Part shown: in pieces, positions 8,388 to 16,957 of the stretch
Numbering within the stretch: the stretch's first letter is position 1
Layout of the letters: the number at the start of each line of letters is the position of its first letter
Assembly: GCA_018266075.1 (NCBI GenBank)
Contig: JAFEBB010000034.1
Coordinates: 22,076 to 86,075 of the forward strand
Reading direction: 5' to 3'
Length of the DNA: 64,000 bases
Source of the DNA: Deltaproteobacteria bacterium
GTDB lineage: Bacteria > Myxococcota > Myxococcia > Myxococcales > SZAS-1
The notes under the pieces: model-generated
Databases searched by the model: none
Seen by the model: the letters and a program-made list of their open reading frames with translations, nothing else
What the model was told of the DNA's origin: nothing
Program-made: the position numbers and the translations under genes

Positions 8388-8992
8388 TCGCCCTCCATCC
8401 AGGTGAGCGTGCGTCGCAAGAGCTCCAGGCCCAGCTCGCCCGACTTCTCGGGGTGCGGTTGAAAGCCGAGTACGCGTCCTTCGCCGGCGATGGCGCTGAA
8501 GGGCCGGCCATGCTCCGCGGCGGCGAGCGTCTGCGGCGTCTCGCCGAGCGCGAAGGAGTGCACGAAGTAGAGCCAGCCGCCGTCGAGGCTCGCGCCGTCG
8601 AGCGCGGGGTGCGCGGCCGCGCGTCGCACCCGCGACCAGCCCATGTGCGGCACCTTCACGCCCGGCCCCAGCTGCTTCACCTCGCCGCGCAGCAGCCCCA
8701 GCCCGGACACGCCCGGCGCCTCCTCGCTCGCTTCGGCCAGGAGCTGCAGCCCCAGGCAGATTCCCAGAATCGGTCGACCGTCCTTCGCGGCGGCGCGGAT
8801 CGCGTCCCACCAGCCGGTCTCGCGAAGCTTGGCCGCGGCCGCGCCGAAGTGCCCCACTCCGGGCAGCACCAGCGGACCCTTCGCGGGCGCGTCGGCGGGC
8901 CGCGCGGCGCGCACGAAGCCCAGCTTCAGGCGCTCCAGCGCGCCCTCCAGCGAGGCCAGGTTCCCGGCGCCGTAGTCGACCACCGCGATCAT
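8378..8992 (-). CDS. hisH: Imidazole glycerol phosphate synthase, glutaminase subunit
   Basis: A 204-aa class I glutamine amidotransferase. It starts MIAVVDYGAGNLASL. The nucleophile Cys is in GICLGLQLL and the catalytic His-Glu pair is in GFQPHPEKSG. It hydrolyses glutamine and feeds ammonia to HisF. The start overlaps the hisB stop by 4 bp (ATGA), and the 3' end overlaps the hisA start by 10 bp. Confidence 0.96.
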   Translation of the reverse strand: MIAVVDYGAGNLASLEGALERLKLGFVRAARPADAPAKGPLVLPGVGHFGAAAAKLRETGWWDAIRAAAKDGRPILGICLGLQLLAEASEEAPGVSGLGLLRGEVKQLGPGVKVPHMGWSRVRRAAAHPALDGASLDGGWLYFVHSFALGETPQTLAAAEHGRPFSAIAGEGRVLGFQPHPEKSGELGLELLRRTLTWMEGECS

Positions 8993-9573
8993 GCGGTCAG
9001 GGTCCCCTTGGTCGAGGGCGGGCCGCCGCCTTCGACGCGTACCGCCTGCTTCAGCGCGCGCGCCAGGCCCTTGAAGAGCGCCTCCACCTGGTGATGCGTG
9101 TTCTCGCCGTAGAGGATGGCCGCGTGGAGGTTGAGCTGGCCGCGCATGGCGAGGGCGATGAAGAACTCGCGCACCATCTCCACCTGGAAGCCGTCGCCGA
9201 GGACGACGCTGGGCAGCTTCGCGTCGAACACGCAGTACGGCCGCCCCGAGAGGTCCACGACCACGCGCGCGAGCGTCTCGTCCATGCTCTGGTGGGCCTC
9301 GCCGAAGCGGGCGATGCCGGCGCGGTCGCCGAGCGCGGTGCGGAGCGCGTCGCCGAGGGCGAGGCCCACGTCCTCCACCAGGTGGTGCGAGTCGACCTGC
9401 GCGTCGCCCTTGGCCTGCACCTTCAGCCCCATCCCGCCGTGCTTGGCGAGCTGGGCGAGCATGTGGTCGAAGAACGAGAGCCCGGTGGCGATCTTGGCCT
9501 CGCCACCTTCCAACGTGAGCTCGAGCTGGATCTCGGTCTCCGCGGTCTTCCGCGCGATCTGGGCGGTCCTCAT
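8989..9573 (-). CDS. hisB: Imidazoleglycerol-phosphate dehydratase (monofunctional)
   Basis: A 194-aa HisB dehydratase with the two diagnostic metal-binding His motifs: FFDHMLAQLAKHGG and DSHHLVEDVGLALG in the first half, and HQSMDETLA plus ENTHHQVEALFKG in the second. It converts imidazole glycerol phosphate to imidazole acetol phosphate. Unlike enterobacterial HisB it has no N-terminal histidinol-phosphatase domain, so another protein must supply that step; the HAD domain fused to HisC next door is the obvious candidate. The ATG overlaps the stop of hisC-HAD by 4 bp. Confidence 0.96.
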   Translation of the reverse strand: MRTAQIARKTAETEIQLELTLEGGEAKIATGLSFFDHMLAQLAKHGGMGLKVQAKGDAQVDSHHLVEDVGLALGDALRTALGDRAGIARFGEAHQSMDETLARVVVDLSGRPYCVFDAKLPSVVLGDGFQVEMVREFFIALAMRGQLNLHAAILYGENTHHQVEALFKGLARALKQAVRVEGGGPPSTKGTLTA

Positions 9574-11330
9574 GCGTTCTCCTCCAACTGGCTCAAGAGC
9601 GTGCGCAGGTCCGGCGCCACGAGGTCGCCAGGCGAAGCGAAGCCGTCGCGATCCGGCCCCACCGCACCGAAGCGCCAGCTGAGCTCCGGCCGCAGCGCAC
9701 GGGCGCGACGGAGACACTCGGCGTCGTCGCGGGTGTCGCCCACGAAGGTCACCGCGTCGGCGCGGTAGGCGTCAGCGAGCTGTAAGAGTCCCGCGGCCTC
9801 GGGCTTGCGCAGGTGCGGACCTGCGTCGCAGATGGCTGGCAGCGAAAAGCCCAGCACCTCCCAGGCCAGCGCGAGCTCCTCGGGCGGACGGCCAGTGAGG
9901 ACGGCCACGTCGCTCACCCCGCGCGCGCCTTGCAGCTCGTGCAGCAGGATGAGCGGCTGCTCCAGCTTGCGGGTGTCGGCGTACGCGGCCTGAACGGCGT
10001 CCTTGGCGACGGGCTCGAGCGCCGCGATGCGCGCGTCGAGCTCGGGGAAACCACCCTGCCCTGCGGCGGCATGCAACCTGTGCAGTCCGTCCGTCTCGTG
10101 CAGCGCCAGCGCGCCCGCGGTGAGCCGGAAGTCGTTGTTGAAGCCGCCCACGCGCTTGAAGGCGTGGAAGAAGTCGTCCTTCCAGGGCAGCTCGGGCCGG
10201 AGCTGGGCCAGCGCGCGCGCGACCGCGCGGCGGAAGCTCTCGGTGGCGTCGACGAGCACGCCGTCCACGTCGAGCACCAGCAGGCGTCGCGGCCGAATCG
10301 CAGCGCGCGGCGGAAGCGCGCCACCCATGGCCTCGGCCACCCGGCGGGCCTCGTCCTCGCTGCCGATGGCGATGCGCGCGGTGTTCGTTCCCGGGTAGGC
10401 GCGCACCAGGATGCCGCGCTGCTGCAGCTCGGCGCTGGGATCCGGCCGCACGAAGAGGAAGTTCGCGGCGCTGGGCGTGACCTGCAGCTTCGGCATCGCG
10501 CTCGCCAGCCGCGCGCGCCGGTCCACGACCTCGTTCACCAGCTGGTGGAACTCGCCAGCGAAGTCGAGCGCCACGTCGAGGGCCTCGAGCTGCGCCGCGC
10601 CCAGCGAGTACGGCAGCTGCAGCGCGGCGAGCTTCTCGATGAGCGCGGGCGGTCCAATCAGCGCGCCCAGGCGCCAGCCCGCGGAGCCCAGCGCCTTGGC
10701 GAAGGTGCGCGCGACCACCACGTTCTCGTAGCGATCCACCGCGAGCCGGAAGGTGCGCGGCGCGAACTCGGCGTAGGCCTCGTCGATGAGCACCAGCGGC
10801 GGGTTCTCGCGGGCCGCGGCCGCCTCGAGCAGCGGCGCCACCGCGTCGGGCGAGGCCCAGGCGCCCGTGGGGTTGTTGGGCAAGGTGAGCCAGAGCTGCC
10901 GGCAGTCGAGCGCGGCGAACCAGGGCTCCACCGGGAAGCCGTCGCCGATGGGGACCTTGCGAATCCTTCCGCCGTGGCGCCGCACCAGCAGCGGATAGAG
11001 CGAGAACCCGGGATCAGGGACCGCCACTTCTTCGCCGGGCGAGAGGCCGCCGTTGGCCACCAGGTCGATGAGCGCGCCGCTGGACGGCCCAAGGAGGACG
11101 CCACCTGGCGGCGCGCCGAGCCGCTTCGCGAGCCGCTCGGTCACCGCCGCCTGGCGCTCGGGGTAGCGGTGGAAAGCGGTCTTCGCCAGCCGCGCCAGCA
11201 GCGCCTCGCGCGCGGCGAGAGGCCAGTCGCGTGCGGCCTCGTTGAGGTGCAAGCGCGCACCGAGCGGCGGCTCCGGCGGACGCTTGTACGCGGGGAGCTC
11301 GGCGAGATCCGGTCGCAGCAGGCGGGTCAT
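9570..11330 (-). CDS. hisC: Histidinol-phosphate aminotransferase fused to a HAD-family hydrolase
   Basis: A 586-aa two-domain protein. Residues 1 to about 345 are a class I/II PLP aminotransferase of the HisC type: LPNNPTGAW, LIDEAYAEF, and the PLP-lysine motif RTFAKALGSAGWRLG (Lys212). Residues about 348-586 are a HAD-IA phosphatase-like domain with motif I LDVDGVLVD (nucleophile Asp354, acid Asp356), motif II-like VLTGRPPEE, a later conserved Lys and the motif IV acids in FVGDTRDD. The frame is continuous with no internal start that would split the domains. Because this operon's HisB lacks a phosphatase domain, the inference is that the fused HAD hydrolyses histidinol phosphate right after transamination. 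The alternative is an unrelated phosphatase. It overlaps hisD and hisB by 4 bp each. Confidence 0.9.
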   Translation of the reverse strand: MTRLLRPDLAELPAYKRPPEPPLGARLHLNEAARDWPLAAREALLARLAKTAFHRYPERQAAVTERLAKRLGAPPGGVLLGPSSGALIDLVANGGLSPGEEVAVPDPGFSLYPLLVRRHGGRIRKVPIGDGFPVEPWFAALDCRQLWLTLPNNPTGAWASPDAVAPLLEAAAARENPPLVLIDEAYAEFAPRTFRLAVDRYENVVVARTFAKALGSAGWRLGALIGPPALIEKLAALQLPYSLGAAQLEALDVALDFAGEFHQLVNEVVDRRARLASAMPKLQVTPSAANFLFVRPDPSAELQQRGILVRAYPGTNTARIAIGSEDEARRVAEAMGGALPPRAAIRPRRLLVLDVDGVLVDATESFRRAVARALAQLRPELPWKDDFFHAFKRVGGFNNDFRLTAGALALHETDGLHRLHAAAGQGGFPELDARIAALEPVAKDAVQAAYADTRKLEQPLILLHELQGARGVSDVAVLTGRPPEELALAWEVLGFSLPAICDAGPHLRKPEAAGLLQLADAYRADAVTFVGDTRDDAECLRRARALRPELSWRFGAVGPDRDGFASPGDLVAPDLRTLLSQLEENA

Positions 11331-12583
11331 CGACGCCCCCGCAGGCGCGCGCTCTCGGCGTGGTGGGGCAGCCGCTCGGCGTCGGCGAGCGTGCCCACGC
11401 CGTCGGCCAGCGCGCGGGCGTCGGCTTCGGCCAGGCGCAGCACGCTCTGGCGCTTCATCAGGCTGGCCACCCCGAGCGGGCTGGCGAAGCGAGCGGTGCG
11501 CGCGGTGGGCAGCACGTGGTTGGGGCCCGCGCCGTAGTCGCCAAAGGCCTCAGCGCTCCACGCGCCCACGAAGAGCGCGCCCGCGTTGGTGAGCCGCGGC
11601 ACCCACTCGGCCGGCTCGCGGACCACCAGCTCCAAATGTTCGGGCGCCCAGGCCTGCGCGAAGGCGATGGCGTCGTCGCGGTTGGCGCGGAAGAGCCGGC
11701 CGTGGCGCGCGAGGCTCTGGGCGAGGATCTCCTTTCGCGGCGAGGCCGCCACGCGCTCGGCGAGCCGCGCGGCCACGGCGTCGAGCAGCGCGCGGTCGTC
11801 GGCGATGAGCACCGCCGCCGCGTCGGGATCGTGCTCTGCCTGCGCGAGCAGGTCCTCCGCCAACCAGGCGGGATCGGCGCTCGCATCGGCGAGGATGAGC
11901 ACCTCGGTGGGCCCGGCGACGGAGTCGATGCCGCACTGGCCGATGAGCTGGCGCTTGGCCTCCGCGACGAAGCGATTTCCCGGCCCGGCCACGAGATCCA
12001 CCTGCGGGACGTCGTACGCGAGAAAGCCCACGCCCTGCGCGCCGCCGCACGCGTAGAGCTCGTCGAGGCCGAGCTCCTGGGCGGTGGCCAGCACCAGCGG
12101 ATCGATGCCGAACGCGCCCTCCAGCGTGGGCTGCGCGCGGGGCGGCGTGACGCCGACGATGCGCGTGGCGCCCGCGACCTGCGCGGGGATCACGGTCATG
12201 GCCAGCGTCGAGGGGTAGAAGGCGCGGCCGCCGGGCACGTACACGCCCACGCGCTCGATGGGCACCCAGCGCTCGCCCACCGTGCCCCCGCCGGGAAGCG
12301 CGAGCTCCACGTCGGCGAGCGCCTGTCGCTGGGCCTCGGCGAAGCGGCGGATCCGCGCGGCCATCTCCCGGAGCGCGGTGAGCAGGGCAGGCTGTTCGCG
12401 CGCGACCTGCGCGTGCGCGCGCGCGAGCACCTCGGCCGAGAGCCGCATGCCGTGGGGCGGAACGTCGACGCGGTCGTGCTCGCGGGTGAGGCGCGCCACC
12501 GCCGTGCGCCCTTCGCGGCGGACGGCGTCGAGGATTCGGGCGACGGCGGCGGTGGTCTCGGGATCGCTCGCGGCCTCGCGCAC
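11327..12583 (-). CDS. hisD: Histidinol dehydrogenase
   Basis: A 418-aa HisD: VGVYVPGGRAFYPS, VDLVAGPGNRFVAEAKR, GPTEVLILAD, EHDPDAAAVL and the zinc/catalytic segments APEHLELV and GDYGAGPNHVLPT are all present. It oxidises histidinol to histidine in two NAD-dependent steps. The start is uncertain. The GTG at 12583 is the first conventional start in frame, but coding-like, HisD-like sequence (CCFISPAELID) continues in frame upstream to a TAG at 12671-12673 with no ATG, GTG or TTG, so either a rare start such as the CTG at 12649 is used or the N-terminus is altered. It is the first gene of the his operon. Confidence 0.93.
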   Translation of the reverse strand: MREAASDPETTAAVARILDAVRREGRTAVARLTREHDRVDVPPHGMRLSAEVLARAHAQVAREQPALLTALREMAARIRRFAEAQRQALADVELALPGGGTVGERWVPIERVGVYVPGGRAFYPSTLAMTVIPAQVAGATRIVGVTPPRAQPTLEGAFGIDPLVLATAQELGLDELYACGGAQGVGFLAYDVPQVDLVAGPGNRFVAEAKRQLIGQCGIDSVAGPTEVLILADASADPAWLAEDLLAQAEHDPDAAAVLIADDRALLDAVAARLAERVAASPRKEILAQSLARHGRLFRANRDDAIAFAQAWAPEHLELVVREPAEWVPRLTNAGALFVGAWSAEAFGDYGAGPNHVLPTARTARFASPLGVASLMKRQSVLRLAEADARALADGVGTLADAERLPHHAESARLRGRR

Positions 12584-12714
12584 CAGGGCGCGGACGGCGG
12601 CGGCGACATCAATCAGCTCAGCGGGAGAGATGAAGCAACACCTGGGCAGCTCCGGGGCAGCGGACGCAACCTAACAGACTCGACGCGGCGCGTCACCACC
12701 CCGGCCGGCTCGGT

Positions 12715-13902
12715 CTACTTTGCGGCCACGCAGGCGCCGTACGCGGCCTCGGCCGTTCGGAACGCGGTGTCTTCGCTGGCGCAGACGGTGTCGTCACCGA
12801 GGGCGTTGGTGCAGCTCGCGCCGCGGCAGGCGAAGAAGGTCTGGGCCGCGTCGCGCACGTGCGTGGATGCGTCGCAGTCGGGATCGACGTACGACCACAT
12901 GTTCCGGAACATCGCCTTGCACGAGGCCTGGGTCGCCGCGGGATAGGCGTTCGTCGAGGGCGAGCCGTTCACGCAGGTCGCGGTCTGATCGCAGAGCGCA
13001 TCCGTCGACGCGGAGTAGCTGTCGTCGGCGCGGCCGAGGCCTTTTGCGTAGTCCGGCGCGGACACGTTCGCGAGCGGCCCCATCGGCGGCGCGGCATTGA
13101 TCAATGCGCCAATCGTGCAATTGATCCGAACGCTATTGAATACGACGCCATTCTTGGAGGCCTTCAATAGATACTTACCAGGCGGCACCCGATAGAAGAG
13201 CACGCCGCCGTCGATGGTGGTGGCGGTGAGCGTGGTGTCCGGCAACACAGAAGTGCTGAAGTAGATCGGCCCGCTCGAGGGAGCCACGGGCGGGTCCAGC
13301 GCGACCGTCACGTCCGGCATGCCCTGGCGCTGCGCGGCGAAGAGCGAGCCGCCCATGCGCGCAACCGTCGTCGCGATTGCACAGTACTGATCGAGCGCCG
13401 GGGGCTGGGGGAGCAGTCCCGAGAGCGCATTGAACAGTGTCGTGGGCACCACCTGCATGCTGAAGGGCTGCATCCCATTCGGCCCGAGCGTGTACGTCGC
13501 CGTCTGCGTGGCGACGATGGTCGACTGCGTGGCCACCATCGTGACGTCGTCGCCTTCGTAGAGCCCGTCGATGTGAAAGTGCGCGTCCACGCCCGCGTCC
13601 ACGATGATCTCCGGATGCTCGAGCACCGACACCTGCACGTCCTGCAAGCGCGGACCCTTGACCTCGCTGAAGAAGGCGAAGACGTCGCCGTCGATCGACA
13701 CCTTCTTCGGCAAGCCCGAGCAGTCGGCCTTGCAGTGGCCGCCTTGCGTGCCGTTGGCCGCTCCTTCGTCGCAGGTCTCGCCCGTCTCGACGACGCCGTT
13801 GCCGCAGACGGGCGCGGGCGGAGCTGGAGGCGGGATGTTGGTCTTCTTGGCGCCGCAGGCGACGAGCAGCGCAGCGGTGATGGCGAGGACGCGAGCGTTC
13901 AT
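12715..13902 (-). CDS. Secreted lipoprotein with Cys-rich CGNG motif
   Basis: A 395-aa protein with an N-terminal lipoprotein signal (lipobox LVAC, mature Cys16), then a Pro-rich linker and a Cys-rich CGNGVVETGETCDEG motif of a type common in myxobacterial secreted proteins. The middle region (IDGDVFAFF to about residue 270) looks like beta-sandwich carboxypeptidase-regulatory-like or Ig-like repeats. The C-terminal part contains regularly spaced Cys residues (CDQTATC, CKAMF, CDAS, CRGASC, CASED, CVAAK), probably disulfide-linked. Function is unknown; it is likely surface-attached. It precedes hisD on the same strand with 131 bp between, so the his promoter lies in that gap or the his operon reads through from this gene. 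Confidence 0.7.
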   Translation of the reverse strand: MNARVLAITAALLVACGAKKTNIPPPAPPAPVCGNGVVETGETCDEGAANGTQGGHCKADCSGLPKKVSIDGDVFAFFSEVKGPRLQDVQVSVLEHPEIIVDAGVDAHFHIDGLYEGDDVTMVATQSTIVATQTATYTLGPNGMQPFSMQVVPTTLFNALSGLLPQPPALDQYCAIATTVARMGGSLFAAQRQGMPDVTVALDPPVAPSSGPIYFSTSVLPDTTLTATTIDGGVLFYRVPPGKYLLKASKNGVVFNSVRINCTIGALINAAPPMGPLANVSAPDYAKGLGRADDSYSASTDALCDQTATCVNGSPSTNAYPAATQASCKAMFRNMWSYVDPDCDASTHVRDAAQTFFACRGASCTNALGDDTVCASEDTAFRTAEAAYGACVAAK

Positions 13903-14005
13903 GATTTCCCTCTAGCCCACTTCCGGAGCGAGCGCGCGGGCGCTCACTGGCGCGGGTGCTGTCGACTGGCCCCAATCCCGCCCTGGCGTTACGGTGGGAG
14001 CTCCG

Positions 14006-15595
14006 ATGCGCCTCTCGCTGGCCACCAAGATCTTCCTGGGCTTCGCGCTCGTGGTCTGCACGTTCGGCGCGGTGACCGCTTACTCGCTCGTCACCTTGCA
14101 CCGCGTGGGCGAGGACATCCGGGTCACCAGCCAGGCGTACCTGCCGCTCACCACCGTGGCCGCGCAGGTGGAGACCTCGCACAAGAACCGCTCGCGCGAC
14201 CTGCAGCGCCTGCTCGACGAGAAGGATCCGCGCACCCAGCGCGCGCTCATCAAGCTGGCGCAGGTGTACTACCCGCAGGAGCTGCACCGTCGAATTGCCG
14301 CGGGCCGCGCGCTCACCCAGGCGTCGCTCTCGACGGTCACGCCCGGCGAGCGCGACTTCCTCACCGATCTCGACAAGCGCTTCGCCGATCTCAACACGCA
14401 CTACCAAGCCTTCGACACCAAGGCCGAGGCGCTCTTCGCCCTCCTCCAATCCGACAAGCCGGACGCCGCCGTGCTCAAGCAGCAGGGCGCGGAGCTGCTC
14501 GCGGTGCAGCAGCAGCTCGATCGCGACATCCACGTGCTCTCCAGCGTGCTCGACGCGCGCGTGAGCTTCCGCGTGGCCACCGCCGGCGCCGAAGAGCGTC
14601 GCGGCGCGTTCGTGATCATCATCCTCACCATCGGCGCGATCCTGCTCGGCTTGCTGGTGACGCTCGGTTCACTGCGCGTGCTCGCGCCGATCCGCCGGCT
14701 CACCGAGGGCGCCAGCCGCATCGGCCGCGGCGACTACGCCACGCTCGTGGACGCCGAGGGCACCGACGAGATGGCGCTGCTCGGGCGCGAGTTCAACGCG
14801 ATGGCCGCGTCGCTGCGTGAGCGCGAGGCGCAGCTCGCGCAGAAGCAGCAGGAGCTGGTGCGGGCGGAGCGGCTCGCGGCGATGGGCCGCGTCACCGCGC
14901 AGATCACCCACGAGATTCGCAATCCGCTCTCGTCGATTGGCCTCAACGCAGAGATGCTCGAAGAAGGCCTCGCCAGCGCCCAGTTCGGCACGCCCGAGCA
15001 GGCGCGCGAGAGCCTGGAGCTGCTCGGCGCCATCGCCCGCGAGGTCGATCGGCTCACGGAGATCACCGAGCAGTACTTGCGATTCGCGCGCGCGCCCAAG
15101 CCCCAGCTCGCCAGCGAGGACGTGAACGCCGTGGTGGGCGCGCTGCTCGACTTCCTCGCGCCCGAGCTGCAAGGCGCGCAGCTGCACGTGGATCGCGCGT
15201 TCGTGAGTGGGCCGCTCTGGGCCGTCTGCGACGAAGGCCAGCTCCGCCAAGCGCTGCTCAACCTCGTCCGCAACGCGCGCGAGGCGATGGAAGGCAAGCC
15301 GGGCACGCTTCGCGTCGAGACCTCGCAGCGCGGCGAGCGCGTGGAGATCGCCGTGCAGGACAACGGCCCGGGCGTCTCCGCCGAGGATCTCGCGCGCATC
15401 TTCGATCCCTTCTTCTCCACCAAGCAGCGCGGCACCGGGCTCGGCCTCGCGGTGACGCAGCAGATCATCCGCGAGCACGGCGGTGAGATCAGCTGCACCA
15501 GCACACCAGGTTTGGGCACGCGCTTCATCGTCAGCCTGCCGCGCGCCGAGCAGCCCAGCGCCCAGAGCGGCGAGCGGGCCGCGCTGCCCCACTAG
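14006..15595 (+). CDS. Membrane sensor histidine kinase with HAMP domain
   Basis: A 529-aa protein. A first membrane helix (about 8-30) and a second (about 198-222, FVIIILTIGAILLGLLVTLG) frame a helical periplasmic sensor region of about 165 residues resembling a four-helix-bundle chemoreceptor ligand domain. A HAMP linker follows (LAPIRRLTEGASRIGRGDY), then a HisKA domain with H-box THEIRNPLSSIG (His302) and HATPase_c motifs (NLVRNAREAM, VQDNGPGVS, FDPFFSTK, GTGLGLAV). No response regulator is adjacent. The ATG at 14006 is preferred over the in-frame GTG at 13994 because it gives a clean signal-anchor start. It is divergent from the lipoprotein gene across 103 bp. Confidence 0.9.
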   Translation: MRLSLATKIFLGFALVVCTFGAVTAYSLVTLHRVGEDIRVTSQAYLPLTTVAAQVETSHKNRSRDLQRLLDEKDPRTQRALIKLAQVYYPQELHRRIAAGRALTQASLSTVTPGERDFLTDLDKRFADLNTHYQAFDTKAEALFALLQSDKPDAAVLKQQGAELLAVQQQLDRDIHVLSSVLDARVSFRVATAGAEERRGAFVIIILTIGAILLGLLVTLGSLRVLAPIRRLTEGASRIGRGDYATLVDAEGTDEMALLGREFNAMAASLREREAQLAQKQQELVRAERLAAMGRVTAQITHEIRNPLSSIGLNAEMLEEGLASAQFGTPEQARESLELLGAIAREVDRLTEITEQYLRFARAPKPQLASEDVNAVVGALLDFLAPELQGAQLHVDRAFVSGPLWAVCDEGQLRQALLNLVRNAREAMEGKPGTLRVETSQRGERVEIAVQDNGPGVSAEDLARIFDPFFSTKQRGTGLGLAVTQQIIREHGGEISCTSTPGLGTRFIVSLPRAEQPSAQSGERAALPH

Positions 15596-15602
15596 AGGAA
15601 CC

Positions 15603-16949
15603 ATGGCCGGAAAATCGATCCGCAACCGGAGTCGCACCCGCGCGCCGCGCATGGCGCCGACGTCGCCCCTTGTGAAAGCGACGACGCTGAAGAACGGCCT
15701 TCGCTGCGTCGCCGTGCGTGCGCCCGGGCTGCGCACCGGCATGCTGGTGGCGTACGTGCGCGTGGGCTCGCGCTACGAGGCGCCGGCGGTGAACGGCGTG
15801 TCGCACTTCCTGGAGCACGCGTTCTTCCGCGGCTCGGCCCGCTTTCCCTCCACGTTCGAGCTCAACGTCGCGGCAGAAGAAGTGGGCGGCTCGCTGAACG
15901 CGAGCACCGGCCGCGAGTCGAGCGCGTACTACACACCGGTGCACCCGGCGCACCTCTCGCGCGGCGTGGAGATCCTCGCCGACATGCTCTCCACGCCGCG
16001 CCTCACCGACCTGGAGATCGAGCGCGAGATCATCCTCGAGGAGATGCTCGACGAGGTCGACGCCGAGGGCCGCGACATCGATCTCGACAACCTCGCCAAG
16101 CGGCAGCTCTTCGCGGGCCACGGGCTGGCGCAGAAGATCGCGGGAACGCCGGAGACCGTCCGCGCCATCGGTACGGCCGACCTGCGCCGCCACCTCGCGC
16201 GCCACTACCACGGCGGGAATCTCGTGTTGTGCGCTGCGGGCGACTTCGCGCCGGAGGAGCTCTTCGAGGCCGGCGAGCGCTACTTCTCGGGCTACGCGCC
16301 CGCGAAGCCGATCGCGACGCTGCGCGCGCCGCGCGTGCCGAGTGGTCCGACGAGCGTGTTCCAGCAGCACTCGGAGAGCCAGGCCGAGCTGCGCGTGAGC
16401 TTCCCCGCGCCGCCCGAGCGGCACCCGGATTTCTATCCGCTCATCCTCATCGCGCGCGTTCTCGACGACGGCCTCGCCTCGCGGCTGCAGCGCGCGATCG
16501 TGGAGGAGCGCGCGCTCGCGTACTCGGTGGGCGCGGGCGTGGATCGCTACAGCGACGTGTCGATCTTCGAGCTCGAGGCCGCGTGCCTGCCGGTGAAGGC
16601 GCCGCGCGTGGTGGCCGAGTTCGGGCGGCTGCTGGGCGAGCTCTGCGAATACGAGGTGAGCAACGAAGAGCTCGAGCGCGCCAAGCGGCGTCACGCGATG
16701 GCGCTGGAGTTCGCGCTCGATTCCACGACCGAGCTCTGCAGCTGGTACGGCTCGGGCGCGCTCTTCGGCCACGACGAGGACTTCGCCAAGCGGCGCGAGC
16801 GCGTGCAGGCCGTGTCGCCGAAGGAGATCCTGCGCGTGGCGCGCGCGGTGTTCCGGCCGGACCGGCTGCACTTCACCTACGTGGGGCCCGCGGGGAAGAA
16901 AGAGCGCGCGCAGCTCGAGGCGTGGGTGAAAAGGCCGACTGGTCTGTAA
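15603..16949 (+). CDS. M16-family zinc peptidase (processing-protease-like)
   Basis: A 448-aa protein with the inverted zinc motif HxxEH as HFLEH at residues 68-72 and a downstream acidic helix (EIEREIILEEM) supplying the third zinc ligand, as in pitrilysin-family M16B peptidases. The C-terminal half carries the second, inactive M16 lobe, with the substrate-binding RL motif region near GLASRLQRAI and ALAYSVGAG. Such proteins are usually cytoplasmic or periplasmic peptidases of about 420-450 aa, in line with the length here. No signal peptide is evident; the basic first 15 residues may be an over-long start, and Met17 is an alternative. It begins 8 bp after the kinase stop, so the two are probably cotranscribed. 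Confidence 0.88.
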   Translation: MAGKSIRNRSRTRAPRMAPTSPLVKATTLKNGLRCVAVRAPGLRTGMLVAYVRVGSRYEAPAVNGVSHFLEHAFFRGSARFPSTFELNVAAEEVGGSLNASTGRESSAYYTPVHPAHLSRGVEILADMLSTPRLTDLEIEREIILEEMLDEVDAEGRDIDLDNLAKRQLFAGHGLAQKIAGTPETVRAIGTADLRRHLARHYHGGNLVLCAAGDFAPEELFEAGERYFSGYAPAKPIATLRAPRVPSGPTSVFQQHSESQAELRVSFPAPPERHPDFYPLILIARVLDDGLASRLQRAIVEERALAYSVGAGVDRYSDVSIFELEAACLPVKAPRVVAEFGRLLGELCEYEVSNEELERAKRRHAMALEFALDSTTELCSWYGSGALFGHDEDFAKRRERVQAVSPKEILRVARAVFRPDRLHFTYVGPAGKKERAQLEAWVKRPTGL

Positions 16950-16957
16950 CCGATCGG

